Origin: Benincasa hispida
Lineage: Eukaryota > Streptophyta > Magnoliopsida > Cucurbitales > Cucurbitaceae
Direction: 5' to 3'
DNA: 64,000 nt
Assembly: GCF_009727055.1 (NCBI RefSeq)
Contig: NC_052351.1
Location: forward strand, 6,260,822-6,324,821
Shown: piece by piece, positions 24,214 to 35,710 of the stretch
How the letters are laid out: each line of letters starts with the position of its first letter
How positions within the stretch are numbered: the stretch's first letter is position 1
Position numbers and translations under genes: made by a program
The notes under the pieces: generated by a model
Told to the model about the DNA's origin: nothing
Database searches by the model: none
The model's input: the letters and a program-made list of their open reading frames with translations, nothing else

Positions 24214-24520
24214 GTTTGTTCTTTCAAATTCACACACTAAATTCTCTTCAATCCGAAATTTCCCTTCAAGTTTTTTTACAATTTGGATTTCACAATCAGT
24301 TTCAAAGCCGGAGAATAGCGGGGAAGACTCTTGTGGTTGTCTACGAATCGTTCATGATTAGAAAACAAAGAAGGATGGCACCATTTTTGGAGTTCTACAA
24401 AGGTTGACATTCTAACCCTAATTTGCTGTGTACAATCTTACATGATTATTTACTAAAATTAATATAATTAAAGTGCTTAAAATCCAAATCTCTTCTGCAT
24501 GTTGAATGTCAACTCTAATA
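24214..24520 (+). repeat. Element A 5' LTR, second segment
   Basis: It continues the LTR after solo LTR C and ends AACTCTAATA (expected TAACA, with C changed to T). It matches 40300-40610 of the 3' LTR, sharing 'GATTAGAAAACAAAGAAGGAT' with one change. Confidence 0.88.
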
Positions 24521-26337
24521 ATTTGTATCAGAGCATGTTTCAAGCACTTAAGTTACGTTATCTTTTGCTTGGTGGGTGTTTTTCATAAGTTATATGAAAT
24601 GGGTGCTGATATGGATATATTACAGTTTTTGCGTTAGATTTTTCTTTAATTATGTTGTATTTGTTGTAATTGACTCCTTGTTTATGGGTCTTAATGTGTT
24701 CTCAAGAGTTTGTAAATTTATTAGAGTCATTAAAGTTGAAATTAGGATGTAATTGAAAAAGAAACGTTGGAACATTGTTCTTAAGCTAGTCAAGATGAGA
24801 CGCGTGTAGTTTGTGGCGATTCAGGCTGTTTGCAGCTTGGCCGGGTCAAGCCTATATTGAGTGGTTTAGCCATTTTGATGCCTTGAAGGTCCGATTCGAG
24901 GGATTTGGAGCCGGTTCAAGCGGTTCAAAAGACTGTTTTAAATTATTCTTGTAATAATTTAGGTTGTTTGGTTGCTTAAGATGTCAAAACTAGTCCATAT
25001 CAGTGTATGTTTAATATTTATTCGTTGTAGAATGTATATTATAATTAAATTAAATCTTGTATGTGCATAATGTATGCCATGTAGATTTAAAATCCCTCCA
25101 TAGGAAGCATGTAGCATGCATTGAAAGTATGTTATAATTAGTTATAATATATAGTATGCATGTACTAGGATTTCATATTTAATATAATTGGTTATATTTA
25201 ATTATGGAATGTTGGATGAATGTTATGGATTGCAAGTATGTCTATCTTTTATAAAGTGTTATAAAATAAATTAGACATTTAAAATCTATAACAAAGATAA
25301 AATGCATGCTCACCTCGGCTTAACAAATAACAACTTGTTTTGAATAGTTAAAATAGGTCGTTATCTTGTAAAACTATGGTTACAAACTCACTCGAGCTAA
25401 ATCCTGTCTAAGGCTAGAGGTACTTAAGTTGATGGTTTACGGAACATCTACTACCTGGGGATTTTAGTCGATTCTTGAGTGTTGTTAACCTAGTTTTATG
25501 AGCATACGTGAGCGGTGTGAGGTAATAAATTTGTTTATCACTTAGACATCGTAGGTTAAATCCAAATATAAACGTTATACTTGGATAAATACCTAGATTT
25601 AGGTTTTTTTAGCCGGAATATTCCTAAGTAAATATATACCCAAACAAATAGAACACTTTATTGAGAAACTAATAATATATATGATATATTTGTTTTAGCT
25701 CTCACATCGCTAAGAGTTCACATCATGAGACCCATGCTTGACTTCATATTGCTTTTACCACGATTGCTTCATTCGGAAAGTATGCATGGGTCAATAACAA
25801 GGTGAATAAGGGAAGTAGTTTATAGTAAGTGGGTGAAAATGTGTCAACGTATCCTGTGGTCTCTTTCATTAGGTTGCACTGTGATAGTCCTATGTTCCAC
25901 CTACGTGTCGTTTTTAGGCGAGCACCAATTCGGAAGGTTGTAACATAATGATCGAAACACTGCAAACTTCAGAAATTAGTAGGATTTCTTAGTTTTGTCT
26001 TCAGCATTCTCTTCCAATTTGGGAGCTTGTTGATACCATTCTCTAAAATCTTAAAATGGAAGGGTACACTTACAAGAGTTACTAAGTGTTAGTAAGTTCT
26101 TGACTAAAAACAATAACTAAATGACTAGAGGAATAAAGAGTTATTTTAACATTAGTATTTAGTCAAGAATGTCTTCCTTCAGTGAAGGAATATTTGACTA
26201 CCCCTCAATAGCATCTATTCTGACTTACTAAAGTATCATTGCAATTAATAATGAGATATGGGTACATTATTATTTTCTACTAAAATTAAATTAGATTTAA
26301 AAGCAGTTTACTAATAAATTTTGTTTATATTTTCAGC
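24521..26337 (+). other. Element A primer-binding site and leader
   Basis: The primer site ATTTGTATCAGAGC (24521-24534) is TGGTATCAGAGC with one G lost to T, complementary to initiator tRNA-Met. A 1.8-kb leader without a long open frame follows, ending just before the gag ATG at 26338. Confidence 0.8.
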
Positions 26338-27230
26338 ATGTCGAATTCTATCATTCAACTTTTAGCTTCTGATGAGTTTAACGGTGATGGTTATTCAACC
26401 TAGAAATCAAATATTTATACGATATTAGTAATAGATGATTTAAGGTTTGTTTTAATGGAGGAATGTCCTTCAGTTCCTAGCTCAACTGCAAACCAAAATG
26501 CTCGGGATGCATATGACAAATGGGTTAGGGGGAATGAGAAAGCCCGAACCTATAACCTAGCAAGCATATCAGATATTTTGACCAAGAAGCATGAGAGCAT
26601 GGTATCGCTAAGGCGATCGTGGATTCATTGTAAGCGATGTTTGGACAACCATCCACATCCATTCAGCATGATGCTCTCAAATACGTTTACAACTCTCGTA
26701 CGAAGGAAAGGACCTCTGTTAGAGAACATGTCCCTAACATGATGGTTCATTTCAATATTGCGGAGGCAAATGATGCTGTCATTGATAAGAAGAGCCAGGT
26801 CAGTTTCATTATGGAATCTCTTTCGAAGAGTTTCCTACAATTTAGAACAAATGTAATGATGAACAAAATAGAATATAATCTGACTACTCTTCTAAATGAC
26901 CTTCAGACTTATCAGTCTTTAAAGAAAAACAAAGGACATAAAGGGGAAGCAAATGTTGTAACCTCCAGTAAATTTCGGAAAGGATCGTCCTCTAGGACTA
27001 TATCCTCTAGTACAATGTTTGGATCTTCAACTTCTAAGGATAAGAGTATCCAGATGAAGAAGAAGGGAAAAGGTAAAAGGAAAACTCCTGCAAAGAAAAG
27101 TAAGGCTAAGGTTACTAAAGGTAGATGTTACCATTGCAACAAAGATGGAAACTAGAAAAGGAATTGCCCTAAATATCTTGCTGAGAAAAAAGATGAGAAG
27201 GAAAAACAAGGTAAATACGATTTACTTGTT
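26338..27230 (+). pseudogene. gag of copia element A (capsid and zinc knuckle), broken
   Basis: The start ATG at 26338 opens MSNSIIQLLASDEFNGDGYS, then a TAG replaces the expected tryptophan. The capsid-like part continues (EECPSVPSS...KWVRGNEKART), then a frameshift near 26600. Frame is recovered at 26637 with FGQPSTSIQHDALKYVYNSR and SFIMESLSKSFLQFRTNV. A lysine/serine-rich linker leads to the nucleocapsid knuckle CYHCNKDGN-stop-KRNC (27126-27170), a CX2CX4HX4C-type motif whose expected His and Trp are affected: the His position reads Asn and Trp is TAG. In a live element this protein forms the virus-like particle and binds RNA. This copy has at least two stops and one shift. Confidence 0.88.
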
Positions 27231-28700
27231 GACACATGTTTAATGGAGAATTCTTATTTGACCTAGATATTAGATTCGACCGTTAAACATATTTGTACTT
27301 TTATTTAGGAAACTAATTCCTAGAAACAACTTGCAAAAGGCGAGATGACTTTCAATGTGGGAATTTGAAGTTATTTTTTGAAGATGTTTACATTTTGTTA
27401 GAAAATATTTATTATGTACCTGACATGAGAAAGAACTCAATATTAATCTTTTGTTTATTAGAACATATGTACAAAGTTACTTTTGAAATCAATGAAGTGT
27501 TCATTGGTTCAAGAGGTATTCAATTATGTTCTTCTAAACTTGAAAATAACTTGTACGTGTTAAAACCAACTGAGGAAAAAGCTATTTTAAATATAGAGAT
27601 GTTTATAACAGCTAAAACTCAAAATAAAAAACGAAAAAATTCTCCTAATATTTATTTTTGGCATTTAAGATTTTGACACATAAATCTCAATAGGATTGAA
27701 AGATTGGTTAAAAGTGGACTTCTAAATCAGTTAGAAGACAACTCTTTACCTCTGTGTGAATCATGTCTTAAAGGTAAAATAACCAAAAGAACTTTTACGA
27801 GAAAATGTCTAAGATCCAAAGAACCCATAGAGCTTGTACATTCATACCTTTGTGGTTTGATGAATGTTAAGGCTCGAGGAGGATCTGAATATTTCCTTAG
27901 TTTTATTGATGACTATTCTAGATATGACTATGTTTACCTAATGCATCATAAGTCCAAAACTCTTGAAAAGTTCAAGGAGTATAAGGCAGAGGTTAAGAAC
28001 CTATTAGGTAAAAAAATTAAAATACTTCTATTAGATCGAGGTGGTGAGTATATGAACTTGAAATTCCAAGACTATTTGATAGAACACAGAATTCAGTCTC
28101 AACTCATAACACTTAATACACCTCAACAAAATGGTGTAGCGGAGAGGAGAAATAGAACTCCATTAGACATGATTCATTCAATGATGAGTTATGCTCAGTT
28201 ACCTAACTCATTTTAGGGATACGTAGTACAAACTATAGTATGTTCCCTCAAAAAGTGTTTCTGAAACACCGTATGGGTTGTTGAGAGAGCATGAAGGTAG
28301 TATACATAACTTTAGGATTTATGGATGCTTGACACACGTGTTGGTGCAGAACACAAAGAAACTGGAATGTCGTTTATAAGTATGCAGATTTGTAGGATAC
28401 CCCAAAGAAACAAACGGTGGTCTATTTTATGATCCTCAAGATGATAAATTGTTTGTATCGATAAACACTACATTCTTGGAGAATGACCACATAAGAAATC
28501 ATCAACCTCACATAAAACTAGTATTGAATGAAATTTCCAAGGAAACTATAGAGAGACCAACAAGAGTTGTTGATCAAGCCAGTTCATCAATAAGAGTTGT
28601 TGATAAAACTGGTACGTCTGGTCAATCACATCTTTCTCAAGGGTTGAGCATCTCGACGTAATGGGAGGTTATTCAATAGCCTGACCGATACATGGATTTG
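27231..28700 (+). pseudogene. Protease and integrase region of copia element A, broken
   Basis: The protease part around 27265-27330 has lost its DSGA active-site phrase to substitutions and a TAG. A spacer (SRGIQLCSSKLENNLYVL) follows. The integrase zinc finger is split by a stop, with its cysteine pair in CESCLKGKITK. The core (27830-28170) shows HSYLCG, where the first catalytic Asp of the usual HSDLCG is Tyr; FIDDYSRY; LDRGGEYM, with the second Asp; and NGVAERRNR, with the catalytic Glu. A TAG at 28216 ends the frame. A linker (28449-28661) with repeated VVDQ/VVDK phrases separates integrase from reverse transcriptase. Integrase would insert the cDNA copy; the lost Asp alone should abolish this. 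Confidence 0.85.
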
Positions 28701-29560
28701 GTAGAAACTCAGGTCGTCATACCTGATGATGGCTTAGAGGATACATTGACCATAAAACAGACAATGAAAGATGTAGACCAAGACCAGTGGATAAAAGCCA
28801 TAGATCTCGAAATGGAATCAATGTACTTCAATTCAGTTTGGGAACTTGTAGATTAGCCAGATGGGGTAAAAACTATTGGTTGTAAATGGATTTACAAAAG
28901 AAAATGAGACCAAGTTGGTAAGGTACAAACTTACAAAGCTCGACCGTGGCAAAAAGGTTTACCCAAAAAGAGAGGATGGACTATGAAGAAGCTTTCTTTA
29001 TGGTTGCCATGATTAAGTCAATTAGAATACTCTTGACCATTGCTGTCTTTTATGATTATGAAATATGGAAAATGAATGTCAAGATAACCTTTCTGAATGG
29101 CTATCTTAAAGAGAGTATCTATATGTCTCAGCCAGAAGGATTCATTGAATAAGGTTAAGAGTAAACGGTTTGCAAGCTCAAACGATCCATTTATGGATTG
29201 AAACAAGCATCTCGATCCTAGAATATAAGATTTGACAAAAGCTTTGAAAACGTTTGGCTTTGAATAGAACGTTGATGAACCTTATGTTTATAAGAAAATT
29301 ATCAACAAGACTGTAGCTTTTTTGATATTATATGTTGATGATATCCTACTTATTGGAATGAGTTAGAATTCCTTGCTGACGTTAAAAGATGGCTAGTATC
29401 ACAGTTTCAAATGAAAGGTTTGGGACATGTTCAATATGTTCTTGGAATCCAAATAGTTCAAAATCGCAAGAACAAAATGCTAACCTTATCTTAGGCATCT
29501 TATATAAACAAGATATTATCTAGATATAAGATGCAAAATTCCAAGAGAGGTATGTTACCT
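28701..29560 (+). pseudogene. Reverse transcriptase of copia element A, broken
   Basis: Recognisable blocks, in changing frames, are GCKWIYKRK, ARPWQKGFTQKERMDYEEAF, KMNVKITFLNGYL, CKLKRSIYGLKQASRS and LILYVDDILLIG (YVDD at 29331-29342). The usual Asp of the MDVKTAFLNG block is Asn here, removing one of the three metal-binding acidic residues; the YVDD pair is intact. There are several stops (TAG or TGA for Trp, TAA for Gln) and single-base shifts. The enzyme would copy element RNA into cDNA in virus-like particles. Confidence 0.85.
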
Positions 29561-30472
29561 TTCTGACACGAAATTCATTTGTGTAAGGAACAATGTCCTA
29601 AGACACATCAAGAAATTAAGGTTATGAAACAAATTCCTTATACATCAGAAATTGAGTTTGATGTATGCCATGTTGTGTACACGCTCAAACATATGCCATG
29701 CAGTTGGAATAGTTAGCAGGTTTCAGTCCAATCCTGGATAAGATCATTGAACTTTCGTTAAGAACATCCTCAAGTATCTTCGGAGAATGAGGGACTATAA
29801 GCTTGTGTATGGTGCTAAGGATCTGATCCTTACAGGATACACTAACTCTTATTTTTAGACTGATATTGACTCAAGGAAATCAACTTCGAGATCAGTGTTC
29901 ACTCTAAATGGAAGAGCTATAGTATAGAGGAGTATAAAGTAAAGTTATATTGCTGACTCTACCATGGAAGCAAAGTATGTAGCTACGTGTGAAGCGTCAA
30001 AAGAAGCGGTATGGCTTAGGAAATTCTTAACTGATTTTAAAGTAGTTCCAAATATGCATTTGCCTATCACACTCTATTGTGATAACATTAGAGCAGTTGC
30101 TAAAGAGCTGAAAAGCCATAAATGCAGGAAGAATATCGAACGCAAGTACCATCTCATGTACCTATGTGTGAAGCAGCGAAAGAAGTGGTATGACTTAGGT
30201 AATTCTTAACTGATTTGGAAATAGTTCCAAATATGCATTTGTCTATCACACTCTATTGTGATAACATTAGAGCAGTTGCTAATTTGAAAGAACTGAGAAG
30301 CCATAAATGCGGGAAGCACATCGAGTGCAAATACCATCTCATCAGGGAGATAGTACACCGAGAAAATGCGATCGTCATGCAAATCGTCCAAGAAGACAAT
30401 TTAGCCGATCTGTTTACAAAGGCCCTAACGGCTAAAGTGTTCGAGGGTCACCTAGTCGAACTAGGACTATGA
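29561..30472 (+). pseudogene. RNase H of copia element A with an internal duplication
   Basis: The readable blocks are SRKSTS, then MEAKYVATCEASKEAVWLRK, LPITLYCDNIRAVA and IREIVHRENAIVMQ, ending LADLFTKAL...VELGL and a stop near 30470. The middle of the domain occurs twice in tandem: 29979-30157 and 30158-30342. Both copies contain NMHL(P/S)ITLYCDNIRAVA, and the second has a 6-bp insertion (AATTTG). The copies differ at roughly one base in eight. Normal copia RNase H has one such block, as in element B. RNase H removes RNA from the RNA:DNA hybrid. Confidence 0.85.
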
Positions 30473-30604
30473 GACTTATAAATCTAGGGAAAGTGGGAGA
30501 ATTCATGGGTATTTAATGCCCTAGTTTATTGTATTTATATTTTACTCTTTCATACTCAACATTGTATATATAAACTCACTAAAGTTTTAGTCCACGTGGG
30601 AGTT
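30473..30604 (+). other. Element A 3' untranslated region and polypurine tract
   Basis: CACGTGGGAGTT (30593-30604) directly precedes the 3' LTR and corresponds to the AAGTGGGAGAT tract next to element B's 3' LTR. This is the plus-strand primer site of reverse transcription. Confidence 0.7.
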
Positions 30605-31217
30605 TGTTAGATTGTATATTCTAAAACTTGCAGTTTGTAAACATTAAACATATTTTATTTGCAATAAAGATGTTATTGAGGTTTATTTAGTAAAGTTATT
30701 ATTAAATATGTAAATTGCACATGTTAAAGCCTAAATCCAATAAACTAACAAACCTCTGGCTATAGCATGAATACTTGAACTTTATGTGGAACCTAAAACT
30801 GGATCAAGTTTGAGTAAATAACAAAAACAGTCTATAAGTATAAGGATAGGGTTAGGTAGCTTATCCTGGGGATACTATAGATGCGGCCTGGTTTGTATTT
30901 GATACAAATGATGTGATTCTGAAACCATTTATGTAGAGACATGCGAGTGGGGACATCCTATGCAAAAAATGTTTGCATAAGACCAGACTAAAATAGTCAC
31001 CTTTCTTTATAACACCATTTACTATTAAAACTAACTTTTCAATTTGATGATCTAGGTAGCTCGATCTTAATCCTGAGCTAACTCTGAGCTCCTGCTTATT
31101 TCAGACAATTCTTTAATCTGCACGGGTGAGAGTGGCCTAACATCGCCGACTCAATATGCCTTCCATTTTAGGGGTAAGACCGGCCAGATAATTGGGGACA
31201 GAGTCCTACAAAATGGG
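30605..31217 (+). repeat. Element A 3' LTR, first segment
   Basis: It begins TGTTAGATTGTATATTCT and parallels 18653 onward. It is cut at 31217 by element B; the last five bases (ATGGG) are the target duplication of B. Confidence 0.9.
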
Positions 31218-33037
31218 TGTAAGAGTATATTAGAATACAGCAGAAGCAACAAGAATTAATAAGCACTCTAATTCATTAATTTTGGCAGTAACTAAAGCAT
31301 GCTTATCTAACACAAGAGGGTTTGATGCTATACCTTTGTAGAACTCTTCAAAATCTTGATTCTCAGCTGTTATCTTCTCAAAAACTTGTTGTGAACTACC
31401 TCAAGATCTTCCCCACTATTCTCTTGGAGCTTTAGAATGAGTTGTGGGACTCAAGAACAGCTTGAATGAAAGAAAACTTGGAGAAAAGCTCAGTGCTACA
31501 ACCCATTTGAAGAACAATTTCTTCAGTCCGAATTTTTCTGTAAAAACTTTTTGAATGCATGCCTCAATTCCACACCAATCTTCTTTATTTATTACAGGTC
31601 TCTCATGCAAAGAAGATGGCTACATGAGATGCAGCTCATGCTTGGAGTTATTGAAGCCATATGAAGTGGGTATGTTGTGAGCTAGTTGAAGGCTTAATGG
31701 AAAAAAACAAATTTCCATTTTGTATCATTTTTCCAAAACTAGATGATTTCTAAAAATCAATTTGGTTTCAAATATTAAAAATATTATTAATTTTATAAAA
31801 TTAATTTCATAAATTAATTTTCTAATAAAATTAATAAATAATTATTTAAATAAATCAATTAATTCTAATTAATTTAATATCAAATATTAAATTAATTTTA
31901 CAAAAATCCACTTTCAAACATTCAAATCACATTTAAATATAAATTCTCCTTAGTTTAATTCTAATTTGAACGTTTCAAATTAACTTATCATGCTACTCTA
32001 AAGCTAATTCATTTACGAGCTAGTAGGGGGACCTCGCAGACCTACAGATCATGGGCTCTTACGATCCAAGATTAATTGGCTAAACTCATTATACCGAATT
32101 AACTCCCATTCGTTAACTAATGGGTCACTCTACTAAAGCCCATAGTTGAACTCCCATCATTGTAGATATATTATGTCCACTCGATATAAACATGATCAGT
32201 AAATCGATCCTTCACAGGTTTTTTGTAATCACAGCTAGGTCAAGTTCACCATTTTACCCCTGTGAATACATCTCGTTCCTTAAGTTTCCACTGACCCTCT
32301 AATGAACAATTTGATTCATAATACTCATGAATCAAGTCCTTTCTCTATCATGAGAAGGCGGAGCCTCAATTATTCACAACTTGGAATCAGTACTTAAGAG
32401 AACAACCTATCTGCTAACCCTAAATCGGGTAGGAGTGAATACCATCTTGTAGGGCTATGTCCCCAACTATTTATCCAATTTTATCCTAAAATGAAAGGTT
32501 TATTGAGCAGTGTTGTTGGACTACTTTTACCCATGCAAATCAAAGGATAATCCCGAACAAATAGAAGTTCATAGGTAGCTCATGATTAAGATCAAGTTAA
32601 CCTAGGTTACTTAAAAAGAAATAGTCAGTTTTAACAGTAAACGGTCTTCATAAAGAAAAGTGACTATTTTGTGGTCCAGACTATAATGCAAACTCATTGA
32701 ATAGGATGCCTCCACTCACATGTCTCTACATGAATGATCTGTGGATCACATCATTTGTATTACCTACAAAATGGTTTGCATCCAATAGTGTTACCAGGGT
32801 GAGATACACAATTTCATCCATATACTTATTAGACCATTTAGGCTATATATTATTAACTTGATCCTATTTATGTCACCACATAAAGTTAAAGTATTCACAC
32901 TATAGCCATGGATATGTTTGTTCGATTTTTATAATAGAATGCAAAATCAACAACTTTATTGAATAAATTACTCAATAATATTTTATTGATAAATAGAATA
33001 TTTAATACGAAGTGTGAGTTCTAGGACATTCCTAACA
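31218..33037 (-). repeat. 3' LTR of element B
   Basis: The termini, read on the minus strand, are TGTTAGGAATG...CTCTTACA. The first 150 bp differ from the other LTR at around 7% of positions by eye, mostly C/T or G/A changes. Confidence 0.9.
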
Positions 33038-33165
33038 ATCTCCCACTTAGACTAAACTCCAGTGAGAATAAATATATATACAATACAATGTTGAGAAACA
33101 TAAAGGGAAAATACAATAAACTAGGGCATCTATAATACCATAGATATTCTCCCACTTGCCCTAGA

Positions 33166-33840
33166 TTACATCACTCGGAGTCTTACTCCAGCTAGGTGAC
33201 TCTTAAACACTTTAGCCGAGAGGACCTTTGTAAATGGATTAACAAGGTTGTCTTCAGAGGCTATCTTTGTGACGGTCATATCTCCTCCGAGTATTATCTC
33301 TCTGATGAGATGGTACTTTCTTTCATTATGTTTTCCACATTTGTGACCCCTTGGTTCTTTTGAGTTGGTAACGACACCACTATTGTCATAATACAGTGTG
33401 ATAGGTAGTTGTATATCTAGAACTACCTCCAAATCGGCCAAGAATTTGCATAGCCATACTGCTTCTTTAGCAACTTCACATACAGCCACGTATTTTCCTT
33501 CCATTGTGGAGTCAACGATACAACTTTGCTTAATGATTCTCCAAACTATAGCTTGAGAGTGAAAACTGATCCTAAAGTAGATTTCCTTAAATTTACGTCA
33601 GTCTAGAAATCAGAATCAGTGTATCCTGTGAGGATCAAATCCTTAGGTCCATACACAAGCATATAGTCCCTCGTTCTCCTTAGATACTTGAGGATGTTTT
33701 TTACAGCAGTCCAATAATTGTGTCCCGAATTAGATTAGAATCTGCTGCCGATTCCAACTGCAAAGCATATGTCAGGGCTTGTACATAACATTGTGTATAT
33801 CAAACTCCCAACTGCAGATGTGTATGGAATTCTTGTCATT
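33166..33840 (-). pseudogene. RNase H of element B
   Basis: The minus-strand readable block MEGKYVAVCEVAKEAVWLCK, then LPITLYYDNSGVV, RGHKCGKHNERKYHLIREII and NLVNPFTKVLSAKVFKSHL, is continuous for 112 residues at 33166-33504 with no internal stop. The N-terminal third (to about 33840) is shifted and stop-laden. One copy of the central block is present, against two in element A. The C-terminal end at 33166 lies about 130 bp from the LTR, the normal spacing. Confidence 0.85.
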
Positions 33841-34570
33841 TCCTCAACATCTTGAGGTGTCTTAGGACTCTGTTCCTTTGACAAATGAATTTCATGTCTA
33901 AAAGGTAACATATCTCTTTTGGAATTTTACATATTATATTTTGAAAGCATCTTGTCAATATAAGATGCATGAGATAGTGCTAGAGTTTTATTCTTTCGAT
34001 TTCGAAAGATCTGTATTCCTAGAACGTACTCAACATCACCCAAATCTTTCATTTGAAATTTTGTTGCTAACCGTCTTGTTACGTTAGCAAGGAAACTTGT
34101 TTCATTCCTAATGAGCAAGATATCATCAACGTAAAGAACTAAAAATGCTACATTCTTATTGGCTATCTTCTTGTATACACAAGGTTCATCAACATTATGT
34201 TCTAAGCCATAAGATTTGATTGCAGTTTTAAACCTTATATTCCAGGATCTTGAAGCTTGTTTTAATCCATAAATGGATCATTTGAGCTTACACACTTTCT
34301 GTTCCGGTCCTTTTTCGATCCTGGTTAAGACATAAAATTACTTTCATCAAGAAAGCCATTTAGAAAATTTGTTTTGACATCCATTTACCATATTTCATAG
34401 TCATAACATGTGGCAATGGAAAGAATTATTCTAATTGACTTTATCATGGCAACAGAAGAAAAAGTTTCTTCATAATCAACCCTTTCTCTTTGGGTAAAAC
34501 CTTTTACCACGAGTCTGGCTTTATAGGTTTGCACCTTGCCAGTTTGGTCTCGCTTCCTCTTATAGATCCA
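33841..34570 (-). pseudogene. Reverse transcriptase of element B
   Basis: The minus-strand blocks include RERVDYEETFSSVAMIKSI, MDVKTNFLNGFLDES (Asp kept), LVLYVDDILLIR, and MKDLGDVEYVLGIQIFRNRK followed by SYIDKMLSKYNM. Several TAG/TGA codons interrupt it, including in MDVKT's upstream tryptophan and the GLKQASRSW region. The catalytic acidic residues are retained, so it decayed by stops rather than by active-site change. Confidence 0.85.
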
Positions 34571-35295
34571 TTTGCAACTGATAGGTGTAACCCCATGTGG
34601 TTAATCTATAAGTTCCCAGACAGAGTTGAAGTATATAGACTCAATTTCAACGTCCATGGCTTTTATCCGCTATTCCCTGTCAGCATCTTCCATTGCCTTT
34701 TTAAAGATTAATGAATCCTCTAAACCATCATCCTGTATGATGTTTTGAGTTTCTATTAAAACCATATAGCGTTTAGGTTGTTGAATAACCCTCCCACTAC
34801 GTCGAGACATCCTCAACTCTTAGGATGGATGTGATGGGACAACAACAGTTGTTGATAGACCAGCTTGATCAACATCTCTTGTTGATATTTTTGTAGCATC
34901 TTTGGTCATTTCTTGGAATATTAGTTTACTAGAGGTAGATGATTTTTTATATGATCTTCTTCCAAGAATGTAGCATTTGTTGATATAAGTACTTGTCTTC
35001 TTGGGATCATAAAACAAATCTCCTTTTGCTTCTTTGGGATATCCTACAAAAAGACATAATTTCGAACGTTTTTCTAATTTCTTAGGATTTTGTACCAACA
35101 CATGTGTTGGACAACCCCGGATACGGAAATGACATAAACTAGTTTTGCGTCCTTTCTATAATTCATACGGTGTTTTTGAAACATTTTTTAAGGAACAATG
35201 TTTAGAATAAATATTGCAGTCTGTATTGTATACCCTCAAAAGGATTGAGGTAACTGAGCATAACTCATCATTGATCGGACCATGTCTAACAAGGG
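34571..35295 (-). pseudogene. Integrase C-terminus and linker of element B
   Basis: A 93-residue readable stretch (34820-35101) holds NPKKLEKRSKLCLFVGYPKE and SRDVDQAGLSTTVVVPSHPS-like linker text, the region between the integrase core and reverse transcriptase. Stops and shifts separate it from the core at 35296. Confidence 0.7.
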
Positions 35296-35710
35296 TCAAT
35301 TTCTCCTTTCTACAACACCATTTTGTTGTGGTGTTTCAGGTGCTATGTGCTGGGATTGAATTCCATGATCTACTAGATAGTTCTGGAATTGTAAATCCAT
35401 ATACTCACCACCTCGATCAGATCGAAGTGTTTTAATTCTTTTACCTAAAAAAATTTCTTTCTCAGCCTTAAATTCTTTAAACTTTTCAAGAGTTTCAGAC
35501 TTACGATTGATTAAGTAAATGTAGCCATATCTAGAGTAATCATCAATAAAACTGACGAAATACTGATAGCCTCCGTGTCCTTTTATATTCATCGGACCAC
35601 ATAGGTCTGAATGTATAAGTTCGATAGGCTCTTTGGCACGCAGACCTTTGTCAGAAAAAGATTTTTTAGTCATTTTTCCTTCAAGACATGATTCACATGG
35701 AGGTAAAGAT
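35296..35710 (-). pseudogene. Integrase core of element B
   Basis: A continuous 125-residue block carries HSDLCGPM, FIDDYSRYGY, LRSDRGGEYMD and TPQQNGVVERRN. All three catalytic residues of the D,D-35-E triad are present. This is the best preserved retroelement domain in the window. The zinc-binding region upstream is shifted and truncated. Confidence 0.88.

Noticed and set aside
24521..24534. Possible tRNA-Met gene at TGGTATCAGAGC-type words
   Set aside because: Only the 12-14 bases complementary to the tRNA 3' end are present; they are retrotransposon primer sites.
26455..30472. Treating the separate copia frames as independent host genes
   Set aside because: They are fragments of a single gag-pol polyprotein between two LTRs with a target duplication.
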